Shown: positions 13,252 to 25,300 of the stretch, in pieces
Position numbering within the stretch: the stretch's first letter is position 1
How the letters are laid out: each line of letters starts with the position of its first letter
NCBI GenBank assembly: GCA_021030915.1
Contig: JAGEMR010000103.1
Coordinates: 42,236 to 106,235 of the forward strand
Length of the DNA: 64,000 bases
DNA from: Astrothelium macrocarpum
Taxonomy: Eukaryota; Ascomycota; Dothideomycetes; Trypetheliales; Trypetheliaceae
Direction: 5' to 3'
Program-made: the position numbers and the translations under genes
The notes under the pieces: model-generated
The model's database searches: none
What the model saw: only the letters and a program-made list of their open reading frames with translations
What the model was told of the DNA's origin: nothing

Positions 13252-14088
13252 CTATCCTTCATCGCCCTTCAGATGTGACGTAGACGCGCTGATGGTCAAA
13301 TCTTTCTCGCTTTCATGACCATTCTCTTCCAAATTCGGCCCTTTCTCCGCATCCTCCATCGTAACCATGACCGGCTCGTCTTCGTTTTCTTTGTCGGTCT
13401 CTTTCTCATGCTTCAGATGGGTCCGATAGTCATCCCACAGCGAGGAGACTTCCTTTCCAAATAGACCCTTCCAAAAGGATTTCTCATCATACCGCTTTCC
13501 CTTCAAGGTAGCATTGATCCTCGGTACTGTGCCTGAACCAAACCTTTGCTCAAGATAGTCTAGGAAATAGGCAGTGTGCTGATAGCCAGCGTCCCATGCT
13601 CCGTCTGCTTCTTGCTTCCAATGTGGAGGCGACAAGCCACAACGCAGACGAACCCAATCGGCGACTCCCTCGATCAAACCAGAAGGGGCAGTACCCAAGG
13701 CAGCCCACTGCCAGCAGTGCACCATTTCATGTGTGACCACGCCCAGAATTTCTTCCTTGACCCTCTGTTGGGCAACATGGGCGATGTAATCGGTCGAAAA
13801 AGTTATTCGTTTATGCTCATCATCATAGTCCAGACTGGTAGTATTGGCAACACCTCCTTCTGGTTTGAGGATCAAGGTGATAGAGCGTACAGAAGGGACA
13901 GTAGCAGCAGAAGAAGAAGGAGGATATAGAGTTGTGATGACGTTCTTCACAGCATTGGATAGTAGAACTGTCAAATCTGCATTAGAAAGAAAAACAATGG
14001 CGCCCGGATGGGCAAGATCAGTAAACTCCAATCGAAATAGGGGATTGGCAGGTTGATGGGGGAATGGCTTGGGCGGGACAGGAGACAT
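13252..14088 (-). CDS. BSP (basic secretory protein) family metalloprotease-like protein
   Basis: Single-exon gene of 278 residues. The ATG at 14088 (MSPVPPKPFPH) is used; a longer frame upstream has no ATG. The central part has the family hallmark zinc-site motif HEMVHCWQW at about residues 120-128, followed by GLIEGVADWVRL, whose Glu would be the third ligand, and then the family-typical stretch SPPHWKQEADGAWDAGYQHTAYFLDYLEQR. This is the plant/fungal BSP domain (peptidase-like, HExxH type). Its physiological substrate is unknown. Unlike plant BSPs there is no signal peptide, so a cytosolic location is likely. The C-terminal tail (from about residue 225) is a charged, Glu/Lys-rich, probably disordered extension. 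It is head to head with the CLASP gene over 180 bp. Confidence 0.88.
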   Translation of the reverse strand: MSPVPPKPFPHQPANPLFRLEFTDLAHPGAIVFLSNADLTVLLSNAVKNVITTLYPPSSSAATVPSVRSITLILKPEGGVANTTSLDYDDEHKRITFSTDYIAHVAQQRVKEEILGVVTHEMVHCWQWAALGTAPSGLIEGVADWVRLRCGLSPPHWKQEADGAWDAGYQHTAYFLDYLEQRFGSGTVPRINATLKGKRYDEKSFWKGLFGKEVSSLWDDYRTHLKHEKETDKENEDEPVMVTMEDAEKGPNLEENGHESEKDLTISASTSHLKGDEG

Positions 14089-14268
14089 GTTGGAGCACTC
14101 TGGTAGTCGTGGTAGTCTCGTGGCAGTCAAGGTGGATGATTGTTATGCTGCTGTAGCTTAGTGGCGGCTGTTGCTCGGACGCGTCTGTTCGCTTTGTTGT
14201 TCACCTCCGTACACATGCACACACCTACCCCTCCACCCTCCCCTCGCCCATTCTCCACCGTCCCAGCC
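14089..14268. promoter_or_regulatory. shared divergent promoter BSP/CLASP
   Basis: Only 180 bp separate the two start codons, so both 5' leaders and core promoters must lie here. The plus-strand side is C/T-rich just upstream of the CLASP ATG. No specific operator was identified. Confidence 0.45.
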
Positions 14269-17200
14269 ATGGACAGAGAGGCTCAGGACCTGCTTGCCAT
14301 TCTCCGTCGCTCTTCTGTCGCCGTCGATGCAAAGCTGAATGCTTTTAACAACCTCAAGTCCAGCATCAAGCATTCGCGCGTGCCCGACGCTGCCCAGGCC
14401 CCCATCTTCGAGTGTATTAGGATCGCCATTACACAGCAAACTTCTTCCAATCTCGCCTCGTCTGGCTTTTCCACCCTCCAGCACATCCTAAAGCGTCTTC
14501 GCCTCCAGAACCAAGCCAACGTCATCGCCAAACAATCATCAAAGCTATGTCCTCTCCTGCTTGACCGACTTGGTGACGCTCGGGAAAGCCATCGGATAGC
14601 AGCATCACAAGGCTTGACCGAACTATGGCAATACACCGCCGAAGAAGTCGAAAAGACCATTCGAGATGGCGCCATTGCCGGGACAAATGTGCGTGCCAAG
14701 GAAACTGGCATGCAGTGGGTGAGCAAGGTGAGCATCGCGGCCCAGCATTGCACCTTCCTACCCTAGCTCACCACTTTCACAGACGAGCAGTGACCATGCC
14801 CTTCAATTCAAGTCCTTTGTTCCGTATCTTGTCGCCAATCTCGAGGAGCACGATGGCGGCGTCCGCGAGGTTGCCAAGCAAGTCGTCGTCGAGCTCTTCC
14901 GCAATGCGCCTGAACATGCCAAAACCGACCTCCGGAAACAGCTCAAGGCCAACAGCGTGCGAAAGTCCATTACCGATCAGATCTTGGCTCAGATAGGCGT
15001 TGCTCCTCCACCTCCAGACGTAGATCTCAAGGCTTCAACTCAATCACTTTCCCAACTCGAACATCTTAACCCTCCAAACGGCGTGGCGGACAACATCATG
15101 GCTGATCTTGTCGCACCTCCTTCACAGGAAGAGGCTACCCTCGAGCCCATTTACGTGCATTCACAGCGGGAACTTGACGAGCATTTTCGTAGCATGGCAC
15201 CCTACTTTGAAGGCAAGGAAACGGAACAGAATTGGATGCATAGAGACAAGGGTATCCTCAAGGTGAGGCGACTCATCAAGGGTAATTCTCCTGCCGAGTT
15301 TCACAATGCTCTCATGGCAAACATCAAGTCCCTGTTGGAGGGAATATTGAAGGTGGCCAATTCACTACGAACCACCACGTCAACCAATGGCTGCCAGCTG
15401 GTACAAGAGCTCGCTCAAACTCTCACATCAGCACTTGATCCAATAGTCGAAATCTTACTCCAAAACTTCATCAAGATGACTGCAAACACAAAGCACATCA
15501 CAGCTGATAATGGTAATACTGTTGCCGATGCCCTCTTCTCTCATGTCACATACAACAAGCGGCTTTTGGAGCATGTCTGGTTTGCTTGTCAAGACAAAAA
15601 CACGGGCACTCGAACATGCGCCCCTGCATGGCTGAAAACAGTGTTGAAGAGACAACAACATAACAAGGCCCATTTTGAAAATTCCGGTGGTCTGGATCTT
15701 GCCGAAAAGTGCATCAAGAAGGGACTAGCAGACGCCAATCCCCGCGTGCGGGAAGGCATGAGGGGAACGTACTGGATGTTTACCAAGGTCTGGCCTGAGA
15801 GGGGAGAAATGTAAGTGACCGTCAAATACAAGCTCATACCGGAATGCTAATCGCATTAGCATCATGTCTACCCTAGACTCCAAGTCTCAACAGCTTCTTG
15901 AACGAGATTCCAATAACCCAAATGCGTCTTCCTTATCATCATCTATTTCCAGCAACCAAGCGCCCAGGCCGGATCTACGGTCATCGCAAACTGCCAGCAG
16001 ATCGAATTTGAGAGAGATGATGGCAGCACAAAAAAAGCAAATGGCAGCCAAACGAGCTCCTGACCGGCCAAACTCTGCAATGTCCACATTCTCACCAGTC
16101 AAGTCAGTCTCTTCCAACTACGCCCGTGTTCCCTCAAATACTTCGTCCAAGAGTACCACCCGTCCACCAACTGCAGCAGGAGTCAGTCGAAAGGAAGGGA
16201 TTACGTCCTCGTCGTCGTCTTCGTCCGTTCCGACAACAGGATCACTCATGTCGGGTCCCGTACGCCGCCCTCGACGCCCAGAGATAACTCGGCCTAAAAC
16301 GGCAGATCCGTATGCTCGACGCAACGGAATGCGACCGGAGACGCCAATAGGCCCCAGTCCAGCAGAAAGCCCAAGCAAAGCTTCCAAGAAATCGAGCGTG
16401 TCTAGTCCTGTCATGAAGCGGCCTATGTCAAACGGAAGCCCGAAAGCCAGCCCACGTCCTAGTCCATCCAAAAGCAGATCAAAGATGGATCTTGTTGCAG
16501 ATGGATCCAGTCCGGCGGATCACGATAATCTCACCATGGTCATGCCTGCCAGAAGCGTGCGACAGGATGATTCACGTGAGCAATTGATGCATACTAGACC
16601 TGGTCCAAGCAAGACAATCTCTCCTGACCGCTGGAATAGGCCCTACAGTGAAGAGGATGGTTTCACAATGGTCATCCCCACTATGAAAAATTCCGAATCT
16701 CAATCTCGCTCACAAATTCCATCTCCAGAACGAGCGCGACGGAGTCCAGAGCGGGCCTTGGCTGATTGTATAACGTCGAATTCTCCACGAGACTCTCCTG
16801 GGCGCATTTATCGACCATCTGAGGAAACGTCTCATTCACCAGTACATCGTGGTAGCCCTGTGCGTCAAGTAGAACAAGTACGAGTTTTTGAAGACGAGCC
16901 TGCAACCAAGCCAATCGCAGCTGCTGCCAAATCCAATCCGTCCTCTCCAGAAAAGACTCCTCTGGAAGAACTCCCTATCAACGACCAAGGATGCGGCCGA
17001 AGCCCGACTCCAGAACCCGCCAGCAAGACCAACAGTCCAAATACATCGGATAGGAATGGAAATGGCTTTATAGCCCAAACTTCACAAGATCGTGCAGAAA
17101 CACTCCGGGCCAGACGTTTGCTAGTAAGTGGTATCGAGCGGATCAAAGCTCACACACTAGACGCACATGGTTTTAGAAGGCTGCAAGAGCTAGTCAAAAG

Positions 17201-18107
17201 TCCAAATACAGACATCTGGATACCTTTTGCAGCTCCCGTGGAAAATGAATTTCCTGCGACAATGGTAGACGATATTGATATTCCTTCTCCTACGAAGACG
17301 TCGGCAAACAAACTGGCTGACCTGCTTTACGCGTTAACTTCCTACGTTGAAGCACCCCTTTCTTCGGTCAGCACGCATTCCGCCAAGGCCACCAATCTCA
17401 AGAGCCAAGCGCTCGCCATGACGACTTCTCTCCTGGTTCAGCCCCATGCCTCGTACCCGACTTCGGGTTACGCACAGGTATCACCGTCGCGCAAAATTGC
17501 GCAAGCAACGTGTCCACGGGCTTTGTGTGCAATCCTACGCGCAAGGCAGGAGTGCGATGACGTAAGCCATCTCGCTGCAGAACTCGAGCGCTCAGCGACA
17601 GAGCTGGTGGCAATTTGCCAGCCTGTGACCGGCATCGAAGCCGTTCTAGATATCCTTGATACCGAAAACCCATCTCGTGTTCTGGAAGATCAAAATGGAA
17701 AGGAGACCGTGGTCAACAGCAAAAAGGAACATGAAGTACAAGTCGATTCCATAAGCCATTCCAGGCTCATTTCCATGGGACTTGACATCCTTTCCCAGCT
17801 GCTCCGTCGTCTCAAGCCGCACGATCATGGGGATCTTAGAGACCAGTTCACGCTCTCGGCTGATCAACGCCACAAGTTGGGCGAGATTGCGGTGAAATTT
17901 CTTGAGCATTCAGACCCTGACGTACGTCGTGCAGACACGGATTTCTGTGTCGAGCTATACGACGTTATTTCAAAGCAAAAGAGCGATCCAGACGACATGA
18001 ATGGGAACCGGACTAGCGCTGAAGAATTCTGGAAGGTGGTCGAGAGCGCGGGCGAAGGAAGTCTAAATTTGATCACTTACTATCTTGCCAAGAGAGGAAA
18101 AGCTTGA
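14269..18107 (+). CDS. STU1: CLASP-family microtubule-binding protein (Stu1)
   Basis: CLASP/Stu1 stabilises microtubule plus ends and is needed for spindle assembly and kinetochore attachment. Three exons (14269-14727, 14783-15810, 15860-18107) give 1244 residues. The N-terminal third is made of TOG/HEAT-like helices, e.g. the segment from MDREAQDLLAILRRSSV to WQYTAEEVEKTIRDGA, and the conserved VANLEEHDGGVREVAKQVVVELF. A second CLASP_N TOG domain covers about residues 320-530, with the signature ADANPRVREGMRGTYWMF just before exon 3, then IIMSTLDSKSQQLLERD. The middle (about 550-940) is Ser/Pro/Arg-rich and disordered, with many SP and SxIP-like sites, as in CLASP linker regions that bind microtubules and EB proteins. 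The C-terminus returns to helices and includes DPDVRRADTDFCVELYDVI. No disruption was seen. Confidence 0.93.
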
Positions 18108-18433
18108 CAAAAAGACGTCAATTGGACTGTAGCAGTTGCATCTGACTTCAGACTTTGTGGTACTTTATCACTACCATGTCTTTTCACGAACTTAAAAGCA
18201 CGGCGTTTGGTAATTAAAAGCTAGTATAGACACTGAGCTCTTCTCCAGTGTTGGCAGAGCCCCATGGCCTGACTAATCTTGTTGTATCATATCGCAATAG
18301 GCTTCAACTTTGACGATTGCATTGAAAATCTCCCATTTGCCTGGATGATTGGCTACCTTGTAGGCTACCTCTTGGATTTGAAAGCCTGAGGGTCGCACAA
18401 ACCAGGTGGAGATGCTGTAGAGGCGGAGAATTT
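18108..18433. other. convergent 3' region CLASP/MED21
   Basis: 326 bp of tail-to-tail spacer. Only 3' untranslated sequence is expected, and nothing else was seen. Confidence 0.4.
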
Positions 18434-19043
18434 CTATATTCTTCTTACCTTGCCAATGACCCGGTCCAATTGTTCGACACATTTCTCCTTCGTCTTGATT
18501 GCCTTTTGCCTCCTAATCTCAACTTCTCTTAGCCGATTCTCAAGGTCTCGGATCTTGTCTACTTGTTCCTCCTCGCTCTTCCCAATTCCTGGCAAGGCAT
18601 CTATCAGGTATTCAATCTGCTGCTCTTTGATTACCAAATCTTGTGCCAATTCTTTCAATGCCTCTTCAAAAACGTGTGCAGAATCTGGTCTTAAGCCAGA
18701 GGAGTCTTCGGCCCCATTTTGAGCGTTTTGTTGTATTTGAGACACGGCTTCGGCGGTAGGCGAAGCAGCGTGACCAGCACTGCCATTTGCGCCACTTTCG
18801 GGGGGCAGCAAAGCACTTGGGGGGACAGACGTAGGCTGATTTCGGGCGTGGGGGTTCTGGTCAGGTTGCGAAGGGATTGTAGCATAGTTGTGATGTGTCT
18901 GAATGTAACGAATCGATGCATACATCTGAGTGAGAAGCTGCGACAGTAAGTCAATGTGCTCTGACGGGAGTCGAAAATTGCATGCATAGAAGAGAATATA
19001 CCTGATCCAAACAATCTTGAAGCTGTGTGAGACGGTCGGCCAT
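18434..19043 (-). CDS. MED21: Mediator complex subunit 21 (Srb7)
   Basis: Med21 pairs with Med7 in the middle module hinge of Mediator and supports RNA polymerase II transcription. Two exons (19043-19002 and 18937-18434) give 181 residues. The N-terminus MADRLTQLQDCLDQ joined to LLTQMYASIRYIQTHHNY is the strongly conserved Med21 signature. A Pro/Ala/Gly-rich linker (about residues 40-85) follows. The C-terminal half is a long coiled coil (FEEALKELAQDLVIKEQQI, then a run ending EQLDRVIGKVRRI). A GT follows the last Lys-Val codons at about 18446, and a further 3' exon cannot be excluded, but the present ending fits the family length. Confidence 0.93.
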
Positions 19044-19294
19044 CGTGGGCGACTTGATTATACAAGGTGCGAGTGGTGAGAAATAACGTAATAGTCTTCT
19101 ACCGAGCTTGTTGAACGGCTATCAGCTAGAGTAATGTAGGTACCTTAGTGAACAAGCGGTTGAAAATGAAGTAGTGCTTAAGGCTTGCGCATATTTCCTG
19201 TTTGTCAAGAGTGACCTCACCTCCTCACTCTACCACCCATGTGCCTCACTTCCCTGGGGCACTTTTCAAAATAATACCCGACTCTCAGCAGGCT
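19044..19294. promoter_or_regulatory. shared divergent promoter MED21/RRG7-like
   Basis: Two divergent start codons are 251 bp apart. The region must contain both core promoters. No specific binding motif is claimed. Confidence 0.4.
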
Positions 19295-20029
19295 ATGTTT
19301 TATAGCCGTCCGCTCATTACCGCCTCAACTGTGGTTTCTCAGTCTCTCAAACCTTATTCTCGGCTCAAGGGCTCGCTCACCCGTAACAGCGCAGAAGCCA
19401 ATCACATAGATAGTCGATCGTTTGAAGATTATGCAGACCAAGTAGGTCTAAACAAAAATAGTACCGTTTATCGAGGCACCAGGTACGAGTACACGGCAAT
19501 TGATGCGCTGAGACGATTTTACTTCGACCTGAAGCGACAAGGCGGCCGAGATGATCTCGGTATTGATCTGCTCGGTGCTTGGACTTTACCACCTTTCACT
19601 CACCCCGTACGCGTACTAGCATCATGTAAAAGCCATGCCAAAACAGCACAACCAAGCTGGGTCAGAGAGCTAGAGGGAGCATTTGCTGGCGATCCGCAAT
19701 CACCAAGAAACACCAGGGTCATTGGCTTCTTAGTTTCCCGGAGTGAAACCACACTGGGCGTGAGAGATGCCTTAGCAAGGAGCAACGTGCCCCTTGGATT
19801 CATCAATGTTACTCTGGAAGGAAACGTGAGGCAAATGCTATGGAACCAAAAAGCCGCAGATATGGGTCTAGAGCGCGTCACGCCCACGGTCACCAATCAA
19901 GAGACGCATGGGGGTACGGATGTGAAAGACCAAAAAGCCACAATGATTGTATTGATGGAAAACGGCAGGATTCTTGATAGGGTACATGGTGATGGCGCGA
20001 ACATTCCCCGGACAGGCCAAACCCTTTGA
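19295..20029 (+). CDS. RRG7: Rrg7-like mitochondrial protein (restriction-endonuclease-like fold)
   Basis: Fungal family named after yeast Rrg7, a mitochondrial protein required for respiratory growth; its biochemical role is not known. Single exon, 244 residues. The ATG at 19295 (MFYSRPLITASTVVSQSLK) gives a basic, Ser/Thr-rich N-terminus suited to mitochondrial import; the longer upstream frame lacks an ATG. The core reads GTRYEYTAIDALRRF, then GGRDDLGIDLLGAW and VRVLASCKSH, a layout matching the PD-(D/E)xK nuclease-like fold (Asp in GID, Lys in ASCK). Whether it still cuts nucleic acid cannot be judged from sequence. The C-terminal part is less conserved. Head to head with MED21. Confidence 0.8.
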   Translation: MFYSRPLITASTVVSQSLKPYSRLKGSLTRNSAEANHIDSRSFEDYADQVGLNKNSTVYRGTRYEYTAIDALRRFYFDLKRQGGRDDLGIDLLGAWTLPPFTHPVRVLASCKSHAKTAQPSWVRELEGAFAGDPQSPRNTRVIGFLVSRSETTLGVRDALARSNVPLGFINVTLEGNVRQMLWNQKAADMGLERVTPTVTNQETHGGTDVKDQKATMIVLMENGRILDRVHGDGANIPRTGQTL

Positions 20030-20855
20030 AAGGTAGAATGCATGCACAACAGACATGACTCAGATTGAGCTGCAGAGCAAATCTTGCAACCTGTTTCAAC
20101 GACATCCACATTTGTTGGTCTCCCTTCCCAGCTGTTGCTGGACCATCAAGTGATTGGAGCATACCAAGGCAATCATTGGCAATCCTTCACATGGTGATCA
20201 TTAAAGCAGCGTTACTACAATAGAATGGACATGTTGGAATGTATGAGTAAAACCCTACCTGTTACCCGACCGTATACGATTCACATCAGTCCACCGTGAC
20301 ATAGAGATTGTTCCGATAACGAAAGCAAGGGTGTAATGTCATTCCTGTCAAGGAATTCACGATCGGTGATAAAGTTCAGCGCGGTCCTCTTGCCAGCGAT
20401 CATTGGAGCTCTCCAAACTGCATTAATCTTTTGCAATTAGCAGGGACCACGGCATAGATCTAGATTGATGACATGATGTAGAAGAATCGTTTCAAATATT
20501 TTTGCACAGGTCGAAATCGCTGTATTATCAACACCATATTTCAGAAATGACCACTCTCTATTCGTATCGTGGCGCACAAGAACCGCTAGCTCGTCGATCG
20601 CTAAAGGGAACAAAAACCACCATTGAACCATTGAGCAGACTTCGCCAATTACTCTCAAGGTCTGCACCCGTCCAGTCTCCTCCTTGGCCATCATGTCATC
20701 ATCGTTGCAAACAAAATCCGCCAAGAACCCCTGTCACAGGCCAGTACCGGATATAATAGGACTTACCAAGCTCCGGAACTGCTTTTTACCAATAAACTTC
20801 CGAGTAACTTCTTGGAGATTTTGTCAACTTCTTTCTGGTCACTTTGGTCTATAGA
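20030..20855. other. intergenic region
   Basis: 826 bp with no supported gene; short open frames only. It includes the 3' flank of the Rrg7-like gene and the probable promoter of the NmrA-like gene at 20856. Confidence 0.4.
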
Positions 20856-21917
20856 ATGGCCGTCGATTTTGAGAAAGACTTGATTCTTATCACTTGTGCA
20901 AGTGGAAAGCAATGCTCTCATCTCATTCCTTTATTGTCGAAAAAGTTCAAGCGCCTTCGACTCCAAGTCAATTCTCAGCCATCCCTTGATCGTCTACAGG
21001 AGAGATACCCTTTTGCTGAGATCGTCCAATCTGATCTTGGCGATCCTCGCGCTGTCTCTCGATTAGTATCTGGTGTCACAGCTCTTTACCTTGTTGGGCC
21101 GTCATTCCATCCTCGCGAAGCCGACCTTTGCAAAAATGTTATCGACTCGGCCGTGACAGAGTTCGACAATGGCAAAGGCCAGTTTGAGCATTTGATCTAC
21201 AGGTCAGTTGAACAAAGCTGAACTAGATCGTCATTACCTATTCAGCTATTTTCTCTATGTATTCGTTATCCAAGTAGTCCCATCAGAAGCTATGGGGCTA
21301 AAATCGCCGTCATCTCTTCCTACTGATTCTGTTTGATCAGTTCTGTCCTAAATAGTCAGTTGAGTAAGCTCCTAAACCATGATTGTAAACGCTACGTCGA
21401 GGAATATCTCATCGAATCGGGCCTTCCGCATACAATCATGCAGCCCACACATTTCATGGATAATTTCCCAATAGCCGCGCTCGCACAGCAGGATGACCCT
21501 GTATATCACGCGGCTACAAATCCTCAAATTAGATTTTCTTTCATTGCGCTCAAGGACCTTGCCCAGGCCAGTGCCACGGTGTTTGAACAACGAGAAAAGC
21601 ACATCTACGCTCAATATCCTCTCGTGTCCGCTGGCCCACATTCTTACGAGGAGGTCGTTTCCATTGCCGCAAAAGAGATGGGGAAGCATATTCGAATCCA
21701 GCGTATACCATATAGTGAGGCCATCGAAGGAAGAATGAAGATGATTACGGGAACTGCAGAACCGAATCCTCGGACAAGAGATGGCTTGGAAAGATTGGTG
21801 CTTTTCTATGAAAGGAGAGGTCTGTTGGGTAACTCGAATCAACTGGCTTGGCTCCTTGGCAGATCGCCGACTACATATGTGGAGTGGGCAAGAGAGAAGC
21901 TCCACGGCCAAGACTAA
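20856..21917 (+). CDS. NmrA-like NAD(P)-binding protein
   Basis: Two exons (20856-21202, 21341-21917) give 307 residues. The fold is an atypical short-chain reductase/NmrA Rossmann domain: beta-strand LILITCASGKQCSHLIPLL at the N-terminus, DLGDPRAVSRLVSGVTALYLVGP in the middle, then FEHLIYSSVLNSQLSKLLNH and VEEYLIESGLPHTIMQPTHFMDN, which is the typical NmrA substrate-side sequence. Family members either reduce small molecules or sense NADP/NAD in gene regulation, and the present one cannot be assigned. Odd point: the usual GxxGxxG nucleotide loop is altered (CASGKQCS), losing one or two glycines, so dinucleotide binding may be weakened. A 138-nt intron with acceptor TTGATCAG separates the exons. 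Confidence 0.85.
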
Positions 21918-22355
21918 TGGTAGCTTCACATAATTTGTACACGAATCAGACTCGTTGCTGTTGTAACTCGTCGTCTGCTATCAGAAGTCCGAGATTAGAT
22001 TAAAAGTGTCTATGATCAGCAGCCTACGCAGCTTCCATGTCAGAAATTCTCACCGTAGTATCATAGCAATAATATGGAATCTCTAGTGAGAGTCCACGAT
22101 CTTAAATCATCTCGTCTCCAAGCTGCTATGCTTCAGCTTGAACCAAGCACGGCCATCAACGACCGAGTGGACCATATCCTGATTGACGCCAGAAATTGAT
22201 GCTGTTCCGACCGGGGTATCACGAAAAGAAACCGAAAAGAAAGTTTCTAAACTCACCCCACGCTCTTTATAGTGCCGTATCAATATGCCGCAAGGAATAT
22301 GTCCGCCAATGCAAAGACGACGCATGTCCCACGTATCTCGCCATGCTCGTCATGC
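21918..22355. other. convergent 3' region
   Basis: 438 bp between two converging genes. No gene or structure was recognised. Confidence 0.4.
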
Positions 22356-25300
22356 TCATTTCGCACTTCCGAAAAGCGCCTTCAGCTCCTGCACCATAAC
22401 TCTTCCCCTTTGCCTCTTACCTAAAGCCCCCGCCTTCCCTTCGGCATCACCCATCAGCGTCAAGTCCGCGATGCGCATCTTCTTTTCTTGAAGCTCTCTC
22501 ATCTTCTCCTCAAAACTGTTCCGCATGATGAAGCGCACAATCGTCACCGGCCGCTTCTGTCCCAGCCGATGCACACGGTCAACTGCTTGCGCTTCTGCAG
22601 CAGGGTTGAATTGCGGCTCCATAACAAATGCTTGGCTTGCAGCAGTGAGATTCAGGCCAAGACCGCCAGCTCCGATGGAAACGAGGATAATATGGACGGA
22701 AATATCATCCCGAAAAGAAGTGAGTGCTGCAGCACGCTGCTTGCGGGGCATTTGCCCATCGAGGCGAGTGTAAGCAAAGCCCTGTTCTTCAAGAGCAATC
22801 TGGATCAGATCGAGATGGTTCGTCCAACCAGAAAAGACGACGCTCTTCAGTGGTGCTTGGTCCGAGTGAGCTTCACTCCACTGCCGAGCCTTTTCAAGTT
22901 CCTCTAGGAGAGCCTTGGTCTTCGTGCTTGGTCCGCTATATCGACCTACACGCTTCGCGAGCTTGGGATCGGAACGTAAACGGGCCTCGGTCTCTTCGTG
23001 CTTCGCAATAGCGGATTCGCTTAAACCAAAGAAGGTTGCTCTGACATAGTCATCGCATAGAGGACAGGTCATGAAGCCGTCAGATGTTCGTCGCGTATGA
23101 ACTTGTCTGAGAAAACTCGGGAAGCAAGACGGACAAATGACATGGAAGCATGGAGTCATATGTCCCATAACGTCTGCGTTCTTTGATGCATTTCCGGCTT
23201 CGTCAAAGCCAGGAGATCCAGCACGGATTTTGCCTTTACAGTGTGCGCAGCGATCTTCCTCATTCTCCCGTAAGAGATTCAACATGTCTACAACTTGTTT
23301 CAAGCTAAGGACTGGTTTATCCTCGTCGTCCTCGTCGCCCAGGTCAATCGCATTGCTGGAGTTGAGTCCCTCCAAGGCTTGCAAATCCTCATCGTTGAGC
23401 AAATCGGATCCGTGGGCGCAGACCTGCCGCATACGTAGAATGCAACGCAGGACACGTACGTAATTCTTCGCTCCGATGCCCTTCTTGTCATTATTGACGG
23501 CCATTCGGCTTATCAGTTGACGCGAATCATGCGCGAATGCCTCATGAAAAGCCAACTCCTTCTCAGACATATCAAGCCGGTGCACAAGGTCTTCCCGGGG
23601 TGGTAGATCGATCTTGTCCTTCAACCGTCGAAGAGTAATACTATCGACCAAAAGTCGGACCCTATCGATTGCTCCCTCTTCAGCATTTTTCAAAGGCGTC
23701 AGGAAGTTACGTTTGAATTCTCCCGAGTCTGCAAATGGTTCTAATCTGAGGAATTTCACCAGAGCGCCCAAATCTTCCAAACGGTTTTGAATGGGTGTGC
23801 CAGTGACTGCCCATCGACGTTGAGCAGGTAGGGAACATATTGCCTTTGATTGCTTGGTGGACTGCTCTCGAATAATGTGTGCCTCGTCCAAAACAATGCG
23901 GAACCATTTGATCAATTCCAATGTACTGGCCTTGGTGCCCTCGTATTCCGTAGAAACCACATTGTACGTAGTGATTACAATGTCAAACGAGCTCAGGTAT
24001 TGCAAATTTCGAGACCGGTGCTGCCCGTGATAGATGTAATAGGTGAGGGTATCCGGTTTAACATGCATCTTAATCTGTTCCTCCCAATTGGCTACGGTAC
24101 TAACAGGGACAATGAGCAAAGTTGTTGGAGCATTGTATTGTACTCTGCTCTCTGGACTCTTCACTGGACAAATCTCTCCCCAGCGCCTTGCATCATCCAG
24201 GCTGTCAACTATCAAGGAGAGAACACTCAAAGTCTTGCCCAAGCCCATCATATCAGCGAGAATGCCACCTTGTACACCGGGTGGCGGCTGACTCATCTCA
24301 ATACCTGTCAAGACATGTTGATAGTAGACGACTCCATTTTTCTTCTGTTTTTGCCGCCAAAAGGACTCGTCTTCATCCTTTTCCTTCAAACTCTCCTTGT
24401 CCACCATAAAGTATAGCCCCTGTTTCTGGTGGGTCATCAGCTCGGTGGTAATATTGATAGGTGTCTCTCTTAATGGAAGATCATCATGTGATGTGAGCTT
24501 ATCGAACATTCCATTAACGTCACGCTGGATTTCTTCAGCAGTACGGGCGCTAAATCCTGTGCTTGCACCGAGGCTTTTCCCGTTGCTATAGCTGTAATGC
24601 GCAGGGGGTGCAGGTGCAGATTGTCGGGGGGTATGATCCTTTGGCTTGTGTGGATTCATGACCTCAACGCTAAGCTTAAAATGCGTCTTTAGCAAGGCAA
24701 CGTTGGGGTCATGCAAGAAAAGCTGCTTCTGACTCAAAAACTTTCCCAATCCAGGAACCATCTTTTTCGGGGCCAATAAAGTGATATGCACAAAGTAATT
24801 CTCGGAGACCGGATGACCAGGCGGATGATGGGAAATCTTCTTTCGTGGCTGTAGCTCCCCAAGGAGCCTGAGTCTGTTTGTCGAATAGCCATCCAGTATG
24901 GGAGCGAGTCCGCCAGAAGTACGAATATCGAGCTTTCCGAAGCGTGTTCCCGTAGGATCCAGAACATCAATTGTATTGTCTTTGGATAGGGAGATGCGAG
25001 AGAAGCTAACAGGAATATGTGGCCACATGGAGCCTTTCGTTTCTTTCTTAGGCATGGGAACATTGTGTGCACGGACTATGGATGTGGTTATGCTGCCCAA
25101 ACACACTTCAGTGTCGGCGGAATCTTTGATAAATACCACTTCATCATCACTGCCTATGATTTCCAGTATTAGCATGCCTCAAAGCCCGGATCTCAGCTGG
25201 TGTGTTCCAGTACGTACCATTAGTGAGATCAACGATGCTTGCTTGAGGACCAGCCTTACTCAACCCTTCTGCTCGTTTGGTTTTGACATAATCGCCGATG

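Noticed and set aside
18246..18446. Extra 3' exon of MED21 ending CDMIQQD
   Set aside because: A donor-like GTAAGA exists, but the direct ending VIGKVRRI fits the length and end of fungal Med21 better.
19202..19294. N-terminal extension of the Rrg7-like protein
   Set aside because: The longer frame starts with TTG, not used for initiation here; the ATG at 19295 gives a sensible mitochondrial presequence.
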